Shown: in pieces, positions 7,037 to 14,857 of the stretch
Position numbering within the stretch: the stretch's first letter is position 1
How the letters are laid out: the number at the start of each line of letters is the position of its first letter
From: a virus
IMG/VR virus record: IMGVR_UViG_3300050120_000213
Span: 1-64,000 of that record
Reading direction: 5' to 3' (one strand)
DNA: 64,000 nt
Made by a program: the position numbers and the translations under genes
The notes under the pieces: generated by a model
Database searches by the model: none
Seen by the model: the letters and a program-made list of their open reading frames with translations, nothing else
What the model was told of the DNA's origin: nothing

Positions 7037-7701
7037 AGGTAAAACGCCAGTAAGCTGTCAAAGGTCACTCGATCCCCTACCCCCACTGTGACGTTGAGAT
7101 TATCGGCAGGGATAAACAAATCTACTTGGGAGCCGCGCTGCACAAACCCCAGCACCATACGCTCGCCATAGGGGTAAAACAGGCTACTAAGTCGATTAAC
7201 GTACTTATCATAGATCAGGTCTGCAACGACGCCGTGACTAAAAAAGAACCGGGTACGGCGGTTGCCAGCGATGTACTTACTGATCTTACGCTCCCACCAA
7301 TCCCCCCACCACCGACTCGTGACCATGCGCCAGTCATCTTGGGCTTCCCACATCTTGTCAAACTTACCACCAATATCCAGGGTCTTCCATAACGTGTAAC
7401 TTTTACCTGGGCTGATTAGGTGGTGGTTATTCAGCGGGGTCATAAACACCCCAATCTGAATATAATCTAACGCGGTGTCGAGGTGACTCGGAATTGGGAA
7501 GTGCCGCCCCCCCTTATCGATTAAGCCTTTACCCGCTGCAATTGATTGCACGTAGACCACCCGGCCTTCGACTAAGCTGTAGATCCACTCCTTCCCCTCC
7601 AAGGGCGTGCCGTTTGCCACAGGCTTACGGTAAAAGTACACCGAACGTAGCCAAAAAGCGTACACATGCGCTATTGCCAGCAAAGCGAAGAACAATATCA
7701 T
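7033..7701 (-). CDS. Phosphatidylserine-decarboxylase-like pyruvoyl enzyme
   Basis: 222 residues. N-terminal membrane segment (2-20) then YRKP, VEGRVVYVQ, IGVFMTPLNNHH (83-94), GGKF (111-114), and RGSQVDLFIP (189-198), the site matching the GS self-cleavage motif of phosphatidylserine/archaetidylserine decarboxylases, where Ser191 would become the pyruvoyl group. Known family members convert phosphatidylserine to phosphatidylethanolamine at the inner membrane. In a phage it may remodel host lipids or decarboxylate an amino acid attached by the neighbouring ATP-grasp ligase. Site 4 of the palindrome lies inside it. Confidence 0.82.
   Translation of the reverse strand: MILFFALLAIAHVYAFWLRSVYFYRKPVANGTPLEGKEWIYSLVEGRVVYVQSIAAGKGLIDKGGRHFPIPSHLDTALDYIQIGVFMTPLNNHHLISPGKSYTLWKTLDIGGKFDKMWEAQDDWRMVTSRWWGDWWERKISKYIAGNRRTRFFFSHGVVADLIYDKYVNRLSSLFYPYGERMVLGFVQRGSQVDLFIPADNLNVTVGVGDRVTFDSLLAFYL
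7537..7550. repeat. Palindromic site, copy 4 (TG centre)
   Basis: TGCAATTGATTGCA within the coding sequence of the decarboxylase-like gene, read as VQSIAA. Confidence 0.9.
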
Positions 7702-8730
7702 CTAATAACCCTGAGAATCTAAAACTTTCTCGCGTAGTTTGTTGATCGCGCCATCTTCGATTAAGTGGGAAATCAAAGCCCGGAACTCGTACCAACGATC
7801 TATCGGCCAGCCCAATTGTGCCGCTTCAAAACGCTGTTCCAACTTATAGAGATTGGGGTTACCCCACCCTCCCGCAATCAGCACCCCTTCTTCGTAAAAC
7901 ACCGCGTCCCCGATTACGTTGGCTTTCGGAATCAGCGTAGGGGTGGCGTCGAAAAAATCTTTGATGATTTTGAATCCGGTCAGGCGAATCATCACGCCCT
8001 TACCAACTCGCGTATGCGTGTCATAGCAGTAGTCGGGTAACCCTTTCATCATTTGCGGTTCTGGTGCTTGCCACATACTTTGCGTCATCAACATGCTAGC
8101 TATAGGGCCATCAAGCATCTGGAACTTTAACATGCCTTCGCCACGCCAATTATTCTTTACCGCCCAATCCGTAGGTGCGCCGCATTCTTTGATACCGCTA
8201 AGCATTACCCCTTCTAAGTCGGATAAATTGTGCGGTAAAACCCCGCTTTTAAGTGCGTGTTCAATCACTGCCATCGAGCAGTAATCGTGGCTGCGCTCGA
8301 CTGCACACATCAACTCGGTCAGAAAGCATAGCACTTTGTACTGAAAGTCCGGGGCTTTTTTCGGCGTATAGATCGTGCCAGCGCAAATGACAAAGTTCAT
8401 CGCTTCGCGGCATCCAGGGCCAATGTCTTCCGCTGCAATACAACAGACTCGTTTCCAGGCGTAACCGAGTTCGGCGGGCAACGAACACATCGCGCTCACC
8501 AATCGCAACGCCAGCGCGGTATCGCCGCGTCGAATCGTCTTCTGATAAGCGGACATCAATTCCCATTTCCGCTCGGCGTGGGCCAATTTTAACGACATTG
8601 GTGGGGGTTCGTAGATCCGCAGCGCTTCACAAGCGTCGGTCCACCACTCTATACCTGCCATCCCCTCCCACGCTAATCTGGCTTTATACATCTGTTCTAC
8701 TGGCATATCGGGAAAAAGCTGATCAGTCAT
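7702..8730 (-). CDS. Protein with RarA/MgsA C-terminal-like helical domain
   Basis: 342 residues. The block SAYQKTIRRGDTALALRLVS followed by YAWKRVCCIAAEDIG resembles the C-terminal domain of RarA/MgsA clamp-loader-like ATPases (SALHKSIRGSD..., IASEDIG). No Walker A or B motif, so the ATPase part is absent. A replication-fork or DNA-metabolism role is plausible by similarity only. Own promoter (8765-8792); the stop directly abuts the decarboxylase start. Confidence 0.65.
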   Translation of the reverse strand: MTDQLFPDMPVEQMYKARLAWEGMAGIEWWTDACEALRIYEPPPMSLKLAHAERKWELMSAYQKTIRRGDTALALRLVSAMCSLPAELGYAWKRVCCIAAEDIGPGCREAMNFVICAGTIYTPKKAPDFQYKVLCFLTELMCAVERSHDYCSMAVIEHALKSGVLPHNLSDLEGVMLSGIKECGAPTDWAVKNNWRGEGMLKFQMLDGPIASMLMTQSMWQAPEPQMMKGLPDYCYDTHTRVGKGVMIRLTGFKIIKDFFDATPTLIPKANVIGDAVFYEEGVLIAGGWGNPNLYKLEQRFEAAQLGWPIDRWYEFRALISHLIEDGAINKLREKVLDSQGY

Positions 8731-8764
8731 GCTGACTCCATTCGGCGTTTAAATGCGTAGGTTC

Positions 8765-8792
8765 ATTATAGCAGAATGCGGTGGTTTGTCAA
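8765..8792 (-). promoter_or_regulatory. Sigma-70 promoter P3
   Basis: TTGACA (8787-8792), 16 nt, TATAAT (8765-8770) with TGC extension; followed by an AATGGAGT ribosome site. Confidence 0.9.
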
Positions 8793-8793
8793 A

Positions 8794-9162
8794 TTAATGG
8801 TCTTGCCAAAACCCATCGTCTTTGCCAGCAATCTTCTTGAATTCCTCAATAAATTCGGCGTCTGTGCCGTGCAGCGCACGATCTACTGCCTTGGCGTACT
8901 TACGTCCAATCTCAAGAAGATCGTCATCGGAAACAATCTGGTAGGCAATTCCCTTGTCACGACTACAGTGGGCCGACCGATCCCAGGCATCTTGAAAAAC
9001 GTAGACGCCCGCATCCTCTATCTTAGTCGTGTAGCCACTACTATCGGGCCGCCACCATGCTTTATGTTCTCCCGACCAAATCACTACCAGATAGGGCTGA
9101 AAGAACTCCTTCAGCTTGGGGTTGGCCTTGAGATAGGTCAGGGTGCGTCCGAAGCGCTTCAC
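8794..9162 (-). CDS. Conserved phage hypothetical protein
   Basis: 122 residues from a GTG at 9162 that overlaps the previous stop (GTGA). Longer in-frame forms are rejected because they would overlay the 9159-9353 gene. Motif VVIWSGEHKAWWRP and GYTTKIEDAGVYVF are typical of a conserved phage family of unknown function. Confidence 0.7.
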   Translation of the reverse strand: MKRFGRTLTYLKANPKLKEFFQPYLVVIWSGEHKAWWRPDSSGYTTKIEDAGVYVFQDAWDRSAHCSRDKGIAYQIVSDDDLLEIGRKYAKAVDRALHGTDAEFIEEFKKIAGKDDGFWQDH

Positions 9163-9353
9163 GATATAAAATCCAGTAGCGCCAGCGTGACTTCCTTGAC
9201 CTCGGTGCCATGCTGCACAAACAAGGTGGCGGGGTTGCCGTCGCGGGAATCGAGTTCTTTGCACTGGGCCGTGTACGTGACGACGCCCAGGTAGGTGTGC
9301 TCTAGCTGAGCGCCAGCTTCGAGGAAGGCTTTGTGAATCGGAGTGGTTCTCAT
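9159..9353 (-). CDS. Small hypothetical protein
   Basis: 64 residues; beta-rich (YLGVVTYTAQCKELDSRDG). ATGA overlap with the gene before it and GTGA with the gene after it. Function unknown. Confidence 0.6.
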   Translation of the reverse strand: MRTTPIHKAFLEAGAQLEHTYLGVVTYTAQCKELDSRDGNPATLFVQHGTEVKEVTLALLDFIS

Positions 9354-9652
9354 AGGTGGGTATGAAGTCCGGTAACTTTTTCAAAAATGGATTGCAATTG
9401 ATTGCAACCGACTGCGTGCTTACTATTGATCAGTTTGATCGACGTACCGTATATCGAATAAAACGCCATGGTGTACAAGTCATCCCCGGTCAATAAAATT
9501 TGTACTCGACGGATGTTTTTACTACGCGGAATAAAAAATTGCAGGCCATTTTTTAATGCAATAAATTTACTGGCACCGGTCATGACCGCAAAACGATTAC
9601 CACCTAACTGACGTAGGATGGTGGCCCCTACTTCTTTATCAATTATTTCCAT
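9350..9652 (-). CDS. Conserved phage protein (ILRQLGGNRFAVMTGA family)
   Basis: 100 residues. Contains TILRQLGGNRFAVMTGASKF and ILLTGDDLYTMAF, matching a widespread phage/plasmid hypothetical family. Start ATG at 9652 is 9 nt after GGAG. The C-terminal codons include palindromic site 5. Function unknown. Confidence 0.78.
   Translation of the reverse strand: MEIIDKEVGATILRQLGGNRFAVMTGASKFIALKNGLQFFIPRSKNIRRVQILLTGDDLYTMAFYSIYGTSIKLINSKHAVGCNQLQSIFEKVTGLHTHL
9392..9407. repeat. Palindromic site, copy 5 (TG centre)
   Basis: TTGCAATTGATTGCAA in the 3' coding part of the 9350-9652 gene, read as CNQLQ. Confidence 0.9.
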
Positions 9653-9685
9653 GATTTCGGACTCCATTCCGTTGATTTAGATTTA

Positions 9686-9713
9686 AGTATAGCACTGTTT
9701 GCTGGATTGTCAA
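9686..9713 (-). promoter_or_regulatory. Sigma-70 promoter P4
   Basis: TTGACA (9708-9713), 16 nt, TATACT (9686-9691) with TGC extension; followed by CGGAATGGAGT leader. Confidence 0.9.
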
Positions 9714-9715
9714 AG

Positions 9716-9750
9716 GAAAAATGCAGCTAACCCCGAAAGATTAACTGCAT
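9716..9750 (-). terminator. Rho-independent terminator after array 1
   Basis: ATGCAG/CTGCAT stem extended by TAA/TTA, then a U run. It ends the transcript that carries the G-rich array, just before promoter P4. Confidence 0.75.
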
Positions 9751-9756
9751 CCCGTT

Positions 9757-10112
9757 CCCGTACCTCACCCTACCCGACCAAACCTCACCGCACCTGGCCT
9801 AACCCTACCGCACCTGCCTTACCGCACCCAACCTTACCGTGCCCAACCGTACCTTGCCCTGCCTGCCCAACCCTACCACACCTCACCCTACCGAACCCCA
9901 CCAAACCGCACCTGCCTAACCCTACCTTACCTAACCACACCAAACCGGACCATACCTGCCGTACCTGACCGGACCACACCTTACCTAACCATACCGGACC
10001 CTACCACACCTGCCATACCTAACCTCACCTCACCACACCGTACCAAGCCGCACCATACCTGCCATACCAGACCTCACCGCACCTCACCTCACCGGACCAC
10101 ACCTTACCTGCC
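9757..10112 (-). repeat. G-rich degenerate pentamer array 1 (TNNGG with CAGG punctuation)
   Basis: About 355 nt. Read on the transcribed minus strand, it is nearly unbroken TNNGG units with variable NN. A 4-nt CAGG unit interrupts every 5-10 pentamers. It starts at the stop codon of the 10113-10763 gene, so it is that gene's 3' untranslated region. The 5-nt period is out of phase with codons, and short open frames through it are by-products. GG every 5 nt could form two-tier G-quadruplexes or a regular RNA-protein binding array. Confidence 0.85.
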
Positions 10113-10763
10113 TCAATCTACCGCCACTTCTATTGCCTCGCTGATCAACCCTAACTTAATATTGATTAAGTCCAATAAATCTTGCAAAGGGATGTCCGTC
10201 AGCGGGAAAAACTTATTGCTGTTAATTGCGCTGGTGATGTTGCCGCGTGCTGATAGCAAACAGTGACGTAGATTTGAAAGGGACTGATACTCGCTCTTAG
10301 CGATTTCTTCCGATTCTTTCACCCCCATAGCTAGCCCAGTTTTACTAAAGGCGGGCATAAGCGCCGCTATTTCATCTTTAGAACCCAGCGGGGTTGATTT
10401 TACTGGGAAGCTCAAGGTGGTGATTTTAGACTCGTGTTTAATCACCGTTAGGTAAAGCACCTTAACTTCTTTATACAGCAAACTAACCTGCATAAGCAGG
10501 TACTTTTCTTGAGCGTAGTCCTTATTCCACGCCTCTTTAAACAAGTTGTGGAGGATGTCACTCGGGTTTCTAGCGGCGTCAATTAGCGCCTTTTTGTTTA
10601 GCAGTTTCGTCTGGGGGTCCACAAAGCCCATGAAATACAGGATCTGGGCTTTTGACATCTTTTTGCTCTTACTACGGTAGAGCTTTTCCAGTGCCATATA
10701 TTCCTCAGACAGATGCCCTGCTTCTGAGGATGAGTGGTCTATGGTCGTTCCTTCTTGCAACAT
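10113..10763 (-). CDS. Hypothetical phage protein
   Basis: 216 residues starting MLQEGTTIDH (AGGAG 7 nt upstream). Mostly helical, Lys/Leu-rich, no enzymatic motif. Its mRNA ends in G-rich array 1. Not recognised. Confidence 0.65.
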   Translation of the reverse strand: MLQEGTTIDHSSSEAGHLSEEYMALEKLYRSKSKKMSKAQILYFMGFVDPQTKLLNKKALIDAARNPSDILHNLFKEAWNKDYAQEKYLLMQVSLLYKEVKVLYLTVIKHESKITTLSFPVKSTPLGSKDEIAALMPAFSKTGLAMGVKESEEIAKSEYQSLSNLRHCLLSARGNITSAINSNKFFPLTDIPLQDLLDLINIKLGLISEAIEVAVD

Positions 10764-10776
10764 AGTAAGTCTCCTA

Positions 10777-10805
10777 AACAAAACACCGGGGGTGGGTGCC
10801 CCCGG
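10777..10805 (-). terminator. Weak terminator-like hairpin
   Basis: CCGGGGG/CCCCCGG 7-bp stem, 6-nt loop, then an interrupted U-rich tract, between the 10825-11625 and 10113-10763 genes. May only reduce read-through. Confidence 0.5.
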
Positions 10806-10824
10806 AGAGCGCCACGGCCAATTC

Positions 10825-11625
10825 TTACCCAGCCTTCATTGCCTTCAGACCCACGGGTTCCAAAGTCTGCCCGCGCTTCTTGATTTCTTCCTCAAACCAC
10901 TTGTTGATGTCCGCCGTGTCCCTGTCGAAATACGTGGGGTTATCAAAAGCGAGTTCTTGTGCGTGTCGCCCTTGCTTTTCGATTATTTCCAACACCCGTG
11001 GGTCATCGGGCTGTGCCACCAAAAACTTGCCGTAAGGGCCGCCTTTCTGGGGACGCCAATCACCAATCCCTACGATCCGCCCCGCCGCGTGGGCTAAGTT
11101 GGCAATCGAAGTATCATTGAGGGGGTTGGCCTTGTATGTAATGCGGACTCGTGGGATCACCCACTGGCGGAAAATGGGCCGAGTGCGGGGATCGGGCACG
11201 CTAGTCATGCCTGAATTCTTTGCCATCGTAGTATACAGTTCCGGCACGCCAAACAGGTTCAACTGCATGTCTTCATCCTGACTGGTTACGCTAATCCAGC
11301 GTTGGGCTTCGGACTTCCTGATCCCCGGCAAATCCAGCGCCACCGAGGACAAAGCCCCTTGAATCATTGCCACCGGCACATGAAACAACGTGGGTTCATC
11401 ATCGTTGCTGTTCATGTAAAAGCACTCTTGGTACTCCTTAAGCGGATAGTGCTTAATGTTCTCCGCTTTCGCCTGCTTGTTCATCGGTGCTTTGGGCAGC
11501 ATCAATTCCTGAAATGCCTTGCGTGCATAACGGTGCATGATGAAGGGGGATTGCCCAATCAAAGCCAAGTCGATACTCTCGACTTTAACTTCTTCAATAC
11601 TGATCTCTGCATTTTTAACGACCAT
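10825..11625 (-). CDS. Conserved phage protein (QSPFIMHRYARKA family)
   Basis: 266 residues. Contains LALIGQSPFIMHRYARKAFQE, a central HVPVAMIQGALSSVA helix and GIGDWRPQKGGPYGKF. Similar proteins are widespread in phages. The Gly-rich and beta-rich layout faintly recalls RAMP/Cas7-type RNA-binding proteins, but I would not assign that. It lies between the two G-rich arrays, making it a candidate for interacting with them (inference). Confidence 0.7.
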   Translation of the reverse strand: MVVKNAEISIEEVKVESIDLALIGQSPFIMHRYARKAFQELMLPKAPMNKQAKAENIKHYPLKEYQECFYMNSNDDEPTLFHVPVAMIQGALSSVALDLPGIRKSEAQRWISVTSQDEDMQLNLFGVPELYTTMAKNSGMTSVPDPRTRPIFRQWVIPRVRITYKANPLNDTSIANLAHAAGRIVGIGDWRPQKGGPYGKFLVAQPDDPRVLEIIEKQGRHAQELAFDNPTYFDRDTADINKWFEEEIKKRGQTLEPVGLKAMKAG

Positions 11626-11668
11626 CATATCACTCCATTGTTGATAACTGTAGCACCGATTGGTACTA

Positions 11669-11692
11669 GGAAGCCCACGTTAATAGGCTTCC
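11669..11692 (-). other. Stem-loop after array 2
   Basis: GGAAGCC/GGCTTCC 7-bp stem without U-tract, between array 2 and the 10825-11625 gene; parallels the terminator after array 1. Confidence 0.5.
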
Positions 11693-11696
11693 CACT

Positions 11697-11868
11697 ACTA
11701 ACCTTACCTGCCAAACCCGACCTTACCAAACCTAACCGTACCTTACCAAACCGCACCTGCCTTACCGCACCTTACCTAACCAAACCTCACCTGACCTCAC
11801 CGCACCATACCTCACCTGCCTAACCATACCCCACCCAGCCATACCTCACCTGACCATGCCTGCCACAC
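11697..11868 (-). repeat. G-rich degenerate pentamer array 2
   Basis: About 170 nt with the same grammar as array 1 on the minus strand: runs of 8, 11 and 9 TNNGG units separated by CAGG. It lies in the 3' untranslated region of the 11893-12360 gene, right after palindromic site 6. Confidence 0.85.
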
Positions 11869-11873
11869 AAAAA

Positions 11874-11889
11874 TTGCAATCAATTGCAA
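11874..11889. repeat. Palindromic site, copy 6 (CA centre)
   Basis: TTGCAATCAATTGCAA, 3 nt past the stop of the 11893-12360 gene and directly before array 2. Confidence 0.9.
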
Positions 11890-11892
11890 CGC

Positions 11893-12360
11893 TTACGCGC
11901 CCATGTCGTCACGACGGTTCTTGTACTCAGCAGCCAACTTGGCTTCGGCCAGTTCGCCTTGCCACACCATCGCGTTCATTTGCTGCTCATCCGACTCGGT
12001 AAAGTCATCCGGGGTCGTGGGTTGCTTCGGTTCTGCTGGCTCAATCGGACGGATTTCGCGGCCATTCTGTGCGGCAATTTCCGCTAGCTGAGCCCAGTAC
12101 TTCGGCATTTTTTTCCTGGCAATCACCATCTGTTTCGGTGTCAGCGAGCCGTACTTGAGGATGCCCTTGGCAAACGAGGTGAGTATTTCTGCGTCTGTGC
12201 TATTAAACCCAACTCCATTTGCATCATGGGTGGCCTCTGACGATTGCTCTGCTGCTGTCTGCCGTTCGTAGATCCGCAGCACCCCGCGAACTACGGCACG
12301 ATCATTTGTTTGCAAAAGGGCCTGAATCGACTCTTTAACTACTTGTTGGGCTTTGTTCAT
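11893..12360 (-). CDS. Conserved phage/plasmid hypothetical protein
   Basis: 155 residues. Motifs RAVVRGVLRIYERQTAAEQ, DANGVGFNSTDAEIL and LTPKQMVIARKKMPKY match a widespread small family in phages and mobile elements, of unknown function. Promoter P5 and an AATGGAGT ribosome site precede it. Confidence 0.8.
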   Translation of the reverse strand: MNKAQQVVKESIQALLQTNDRAVVRGVLRIYERQTAAEQSSEATHDANGVGFNSTDAEILTSFAKGILKYGSLTPKQMVIARKKMPKYWAQLAEIAAQNGREIRPIEPAEPKQPTTPDDFTESDEQQMNAMVWQGELAEAKLAAEYKNRRDDMGA

Positions 12361-12393
12361 TTTGCGGACTCCATTCCGGTTGGTAATGAATGT

Positions 12394-12421
12394 AGTATAG
12401 CAGCGTGACGCAGTTTGTCAA
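12394..12421 (-). promoter_or_regulatory. Sigma-70 promoter P5
   Basis: TTGACA (12416-12421), 16 nt, TATACT (12394-12399), TGC extension. Confidence 0.9.
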
Positions 12422-12427
12422 ATAAAA

Positions 12428-12940
12428 TCAGCCCTGTACGGCTTTTAGTTGCTCGGCCAGCGAGACGACTTCGGCGTGTACATACTGTTGATCGCGGTAG
12501 ACCCCTGTATCACCAAAAGACAGGTAGCTCGGGTTGTGGCACAACCCGGGCATAAAGTCGCCGTAGTGGGCGCAGTCGAAACCAAAGTACCAAAGAATAT
12601 TCTTATTTTTCTTGGTCAGCCATCCCGAGTACGTCAGGCCACCATGGACTTGGATCAGCGTGTCAATCGATTCTTCACCGTCTTTGCCGTCCGCCATCGC
12701 AATCTTAAACAACGACAGTATGCTGGTTTTATCCAGATCGATAGCTCGATCTTTCCAGTTACCCACGATGGTGGATGTGGGCACTGTCTCACCATAATCC
12801 TTTTTAAACCACGGATGGTCTTTCTGCACACCCACATAACCGCACCATGTGCCGGTTTCCATGTTACGTCGCATCACACACCCCATACGGCCCATGAGCC
12901 AGATCTGCACGTCGGGTTCGTTTTCCCAAGTCTTAATCAT
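12428..12940 (-). CDS. Conserved phage protein (GYVGVxxxHP / HGGLTYS family)
   Basis: 170 residues. WCGYVGVQKDHP, VHGGLTYSGW and YFGFDCAHYGD are signature blocks of a conserved phage and bacterial family of unknown function. ATGA overlap with the preceding 12937-13143 gene. Confidence 0.8.
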   Translation of the reverse strand: MIKTWENEPDVQIWLMGRMGCVMRRNMETGTWCGYVGVQKDHPWFKKDYGETVPTSTIVGNWKDRAIDLDKTSILSLFKIAMADGKDGEESIDTLIQVHGGLTYSGWLTKKNKNILWYFGFDCAHYGDFMPGLCHNPSYLSFGDTGVYRDQQYVHAEVVSLAEQLKAVQG

Positions 12941-13143
12941 GTTTTCTCCACGTTGCGATATTCCACGACAACTGGCACATCATGCCATGCGCCAATGGAT
13001 TCGTATTTGAATTGCAGCACAGGCCCAAACTCGTTGACAAGTTGCTTCTTGGCCGCTGCCATCGTGCAAGGCAAACTTGCCGCAAGTTCTACAACTTGTT
13101 CCGCTGTGACTTTATTCTTTCTAATAAGCCAGCGTAGTTCCAC
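12937..13143 (-). CDS. Small HTH-like protein
   Basis: 68 residues from GTG at 13143 (GGAG 7 nt upstream). VTAEQVVELAASLPCTMAAAKKQL resembles small phage proteins of unknown function. Both ends overlap or abut neighbours. Confidence 0.6.
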   Translation of the reverse strand: MELRWLIRKNKVTAEQVVELAASLPCTMAAAKKQLVNEFGPVLQFKYESIGAWHDVPVVVEYRNVEKT

Positions 13144-13145
13144 AA

Positions 13146-13382
13146 TCACACTCCATTGATAACAGGTAAGGATTTCAGCAGCGCCCAGGCGGACTCCACT
13201 GCTGCCTCGACGTCTACCTTCATTTGCCGGTACTGCTCCGGCCACACGATACACTCGTAGCCCTTTTTCAAAGCTTTGCGTTGTTCGGTGGTAATGCCGC
13301 CTCGAAAATCACTTGCCATCTTCAGAGCGCCCTTGCGGTCGCCAGCGGCAATTAGGGATTGGACTTGTGCGGTTTTGGTCAT
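13146..13382 (-). CDS. Conserved small phage protein (MTKTxQVxxLIAAG)
   Basis: 78 residues. KTAQVQSLIAAGDRKGALKMASDFR, then YECIVWPEQYRQM: a common short phage/plasmid family. Start overlaps the previous stop as TAATG. Function unknown. Confidence 0.75.
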   Translation of the reverse strand: MTKTAQVQSLIAAGDRKGALKMASDFRGGITTEQRKALKKGYECIVWPEQYRQMKVDVEAAVESAWALLKSLPVINGV

Positions 13383-13678
13383 TACATCATGCCCAATTCG
13401 CGGGCTTCGTTGAACAAACGGAACTGGTCGCGGGTGCGGTTGGTGGCCTGGAGTTCGGTAGCGCCGTTGGCGATCAATTCAGCGATTACATCAGCGCGGA
13501 ATTCAGCCGAGGTGAAGTATTCTGAATCAGCCTTGACTGATTTGGCGGTTTTGATTTCCGCCAGGGCGTTGATTGCCTTGCCGCTGTAAAGGGTGGTGCG
13601 CCCTTGGGTAGTCATGGGGGCGAGGTTAAACTCCTTGACCAGCTTAAGTTCGGTAGCAGTGAGAGGGCGGTTTGACAT
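13382..13678 (-). CDS. Small conserved phage protein
   Basis: 98 residues from MSNRPLTATELK (GGAG 6 nt upstream). Helical, Ala/Glu-rich; no recognised domain. First gene behind promoter P6. Confidence 0.65.
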   Translation of the reverse strand: MSNRPLTATELKLVKEFNLAPMTTQGRTTLYSGKAINALAEIKTAKSVKADSEYFTSAEFRADVIAELIANGATELQATNRTRDQFRLFNEARELGMM

Positions 13679-13714
13679 TTTGGACTCCATTCCGTGTGTC
13701 GTTTCAGTGATTCA

Positions 13715-13742
13715 AGTATAGCACTTGGCACTGATTTGTCAA
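13715..13742 (-). promoter_or_regulatory. Sigma-70 promoter P6
   Basis: TTGACA (13737-13742), 16 nt, TATACT (13715-13720), TGC extension, CGGAATGGAGT leader. Confidence 0.9.
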
Positions 13743-13758
13743 AGTATTTACTGATTTT

Positions 13759-13774
13759 TTGCAATCAATTGCAA
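13759..13774. repeat. Palindromic site, copy 7 (CA centre)
   Basis: TTGCAATCAATTGCAA immediately touching the stop codon of the 13775-13936 gene. Confidence 0.9.
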
Positions 13775-13936
13775 TTAGCGCTGTGATTTCCAAAGGGCCA
13801 CCAGGGCTTGCTTTAGCTGATCAGCGACTACTTTACCTCGTACTGCCTCAACTTCCTTGAGATAGCTATGCCGTTGCCAAGACGGTAGCACATAAATGGC
13901 AAGCAGTTCTTTATGTTGCGCTTCTTGTTCGGTCAT
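13775..13936 (-). CDS. Small hypothetical protein
   Basis: 53 residues, helical, with a GGGAGG ribosome site 5 nt before the ATG. Charged and Leu/Gln-rich. No family recognised. Confidence 0.6.
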   Translation of the reverse strand: MTEQEAQHKELLAIYVLPSWQRHSYLKEVEAVRGKVVADQLKQALVALWKSQR

Positions 13937-13976
13937 CATAGCCTCCCAGCGTTAGACTATTGTAACTAGCTAGAGG

Positions 13977-14537
13977 CTAACTGCCTACTGATAGTGCAGC
14001 ACCCATATACTGGGGTGTACGAACCTTAGAATTAAACAACATTCGCCCCGCGTTACAGCCATTACAAGACGGTACTACATTACTCCAGGCGTTGTTATGC
14101 CGGTCATGATCTAAGTGATCAACATGAATAGGCTCACACTTACCACTTTCTTCTGGAAACCACTCCAGTGGGGCTGCGCACCAAAAACAGGGCACTCTAG
14201 CATTACCAATTTGCTCATACAGAGCTACTCTGTGAGCGTATACACGTCCACGTACATCTGCTAAAAAATGCCCGTGTAACGTTAGCTGTTTGTATCTTTT
14301 TGGATTTAGGGTTCTTAGATTGCCATCAAGGGGCAGCCCTTTACGGAATCTTCGTAGATGGGTTTGGCATAAACCATTACTCTTATGCCTACTAGAACAG
14401 CCCTCTACAGAACATATAACTACAGGACGAGTGTAATTTACGTCACCGTAAAAACGTAAACGCCAACTATGCATTTGGCACAGCCCGCCTTTCCTACAAC
14501 TAGGCTTTACGCAACCATTAACCGAACAAGTTTTCAT
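13977..14537 (-). CDS. HNH endonuclease with zinc-knuckle N-terminus
   Basis: 186 residues. Two CSVxGC...LCQxH...RxR units in the N-terminal 70 residues (zinc-binding, DNA-contacting in related phage nucleases), then CFWCAAPLEWF, HVDHLDHDRHNN and VVPSCNGCNAGR, an HNH/endonuclease VII-like core with the catalytic HVDH. Starts within the previous stop (ATGA). Likely a free-standing homing endonuclease. Confidence 0.85.
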   Translation of the reverse strand: MKTCSVNGCVKPSCRKGGLCQMHSWRLRFYGDVNYTRPVVICSVEGCSSRHKSNGLCQTHLRRFRKGLPLDGNLRTLNPKRYKQLTLHGHFLADVRGRVYAHRVALYEQIGNARVPCFWCAAPLEWFPEESGKCEPIHVDHLDHDRHNNAWSNVVPSCNGCNAGRMLFNSKVRTPQYMGAALSVGS

Positions 14538-14848
14538 GTACCCAATACCGGTCCAATGCTACCATCCCGCTCAACCCAGTTAAACTCCACTACTGGATAG
14601 TGGCTATCGCATATACAACAAAACGTACCATCGTAAAACTGTATGTCGTGCGCCCAGGTTTCAGCCAAGTCTTGACCCATTCGAGTCTGTGACCCACATT
14701 TCGTGTGTATGTATGAGCGGCGCACCGGTCTAATGAATCCCTTAGCGCGTTCTTCTTCAGACAGTACAAGGTACTTGTTCTGCATACCCGGCTCGCCAAA
14801 ATCTTTGCGAACCAACTCAGGATCATTCGGGTCAGTAGTCAGGCTCAT
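14534..14848 (-). CDS. Conserved phage protein (GFxRPVRRSYxH family)
   Basis: 104 residues. GFIRPVRRSYIHTKCG, TRMGQDLAETWAHD and TFCCICDSHYPVVEF; the Cys residues look metal-binding. A widely conserved small phage family, function unknown. Confidence 0.8.
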   Translation of the reverse strand: MSLTTDPNDPELVRKDFGEPGMQNKYLVLSEEERAKGFIRPVRRSYIHTKCGSQTRMGQDLAETWAHDIQFYDGTFCCICDSHYPVVEFNWVERDGSIGPVLGT

Positions 14849-14857
14849 TTTCTTACC

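Noticed and set aside
8794-9384. A 196-residue form of the 8794 gene
   Set aside because: Its N-terminal part overlays the 9159-9353 gene and has shadow-like Arg/His-rich composition; the GTG at 9162 with a GTGA overlap fits better.
9699-9979. Proline/threonine-rich open frames through the CCNNA array on both strands
   Set aside because: They are by-products of the 5-nt repeat (15-nt coding period) and have no ribosome sites.
9757-11868. CRISPR array
   Set aside because: Units are 4-5 nt with no spacer-sized unique segments and no cas genes nearby.
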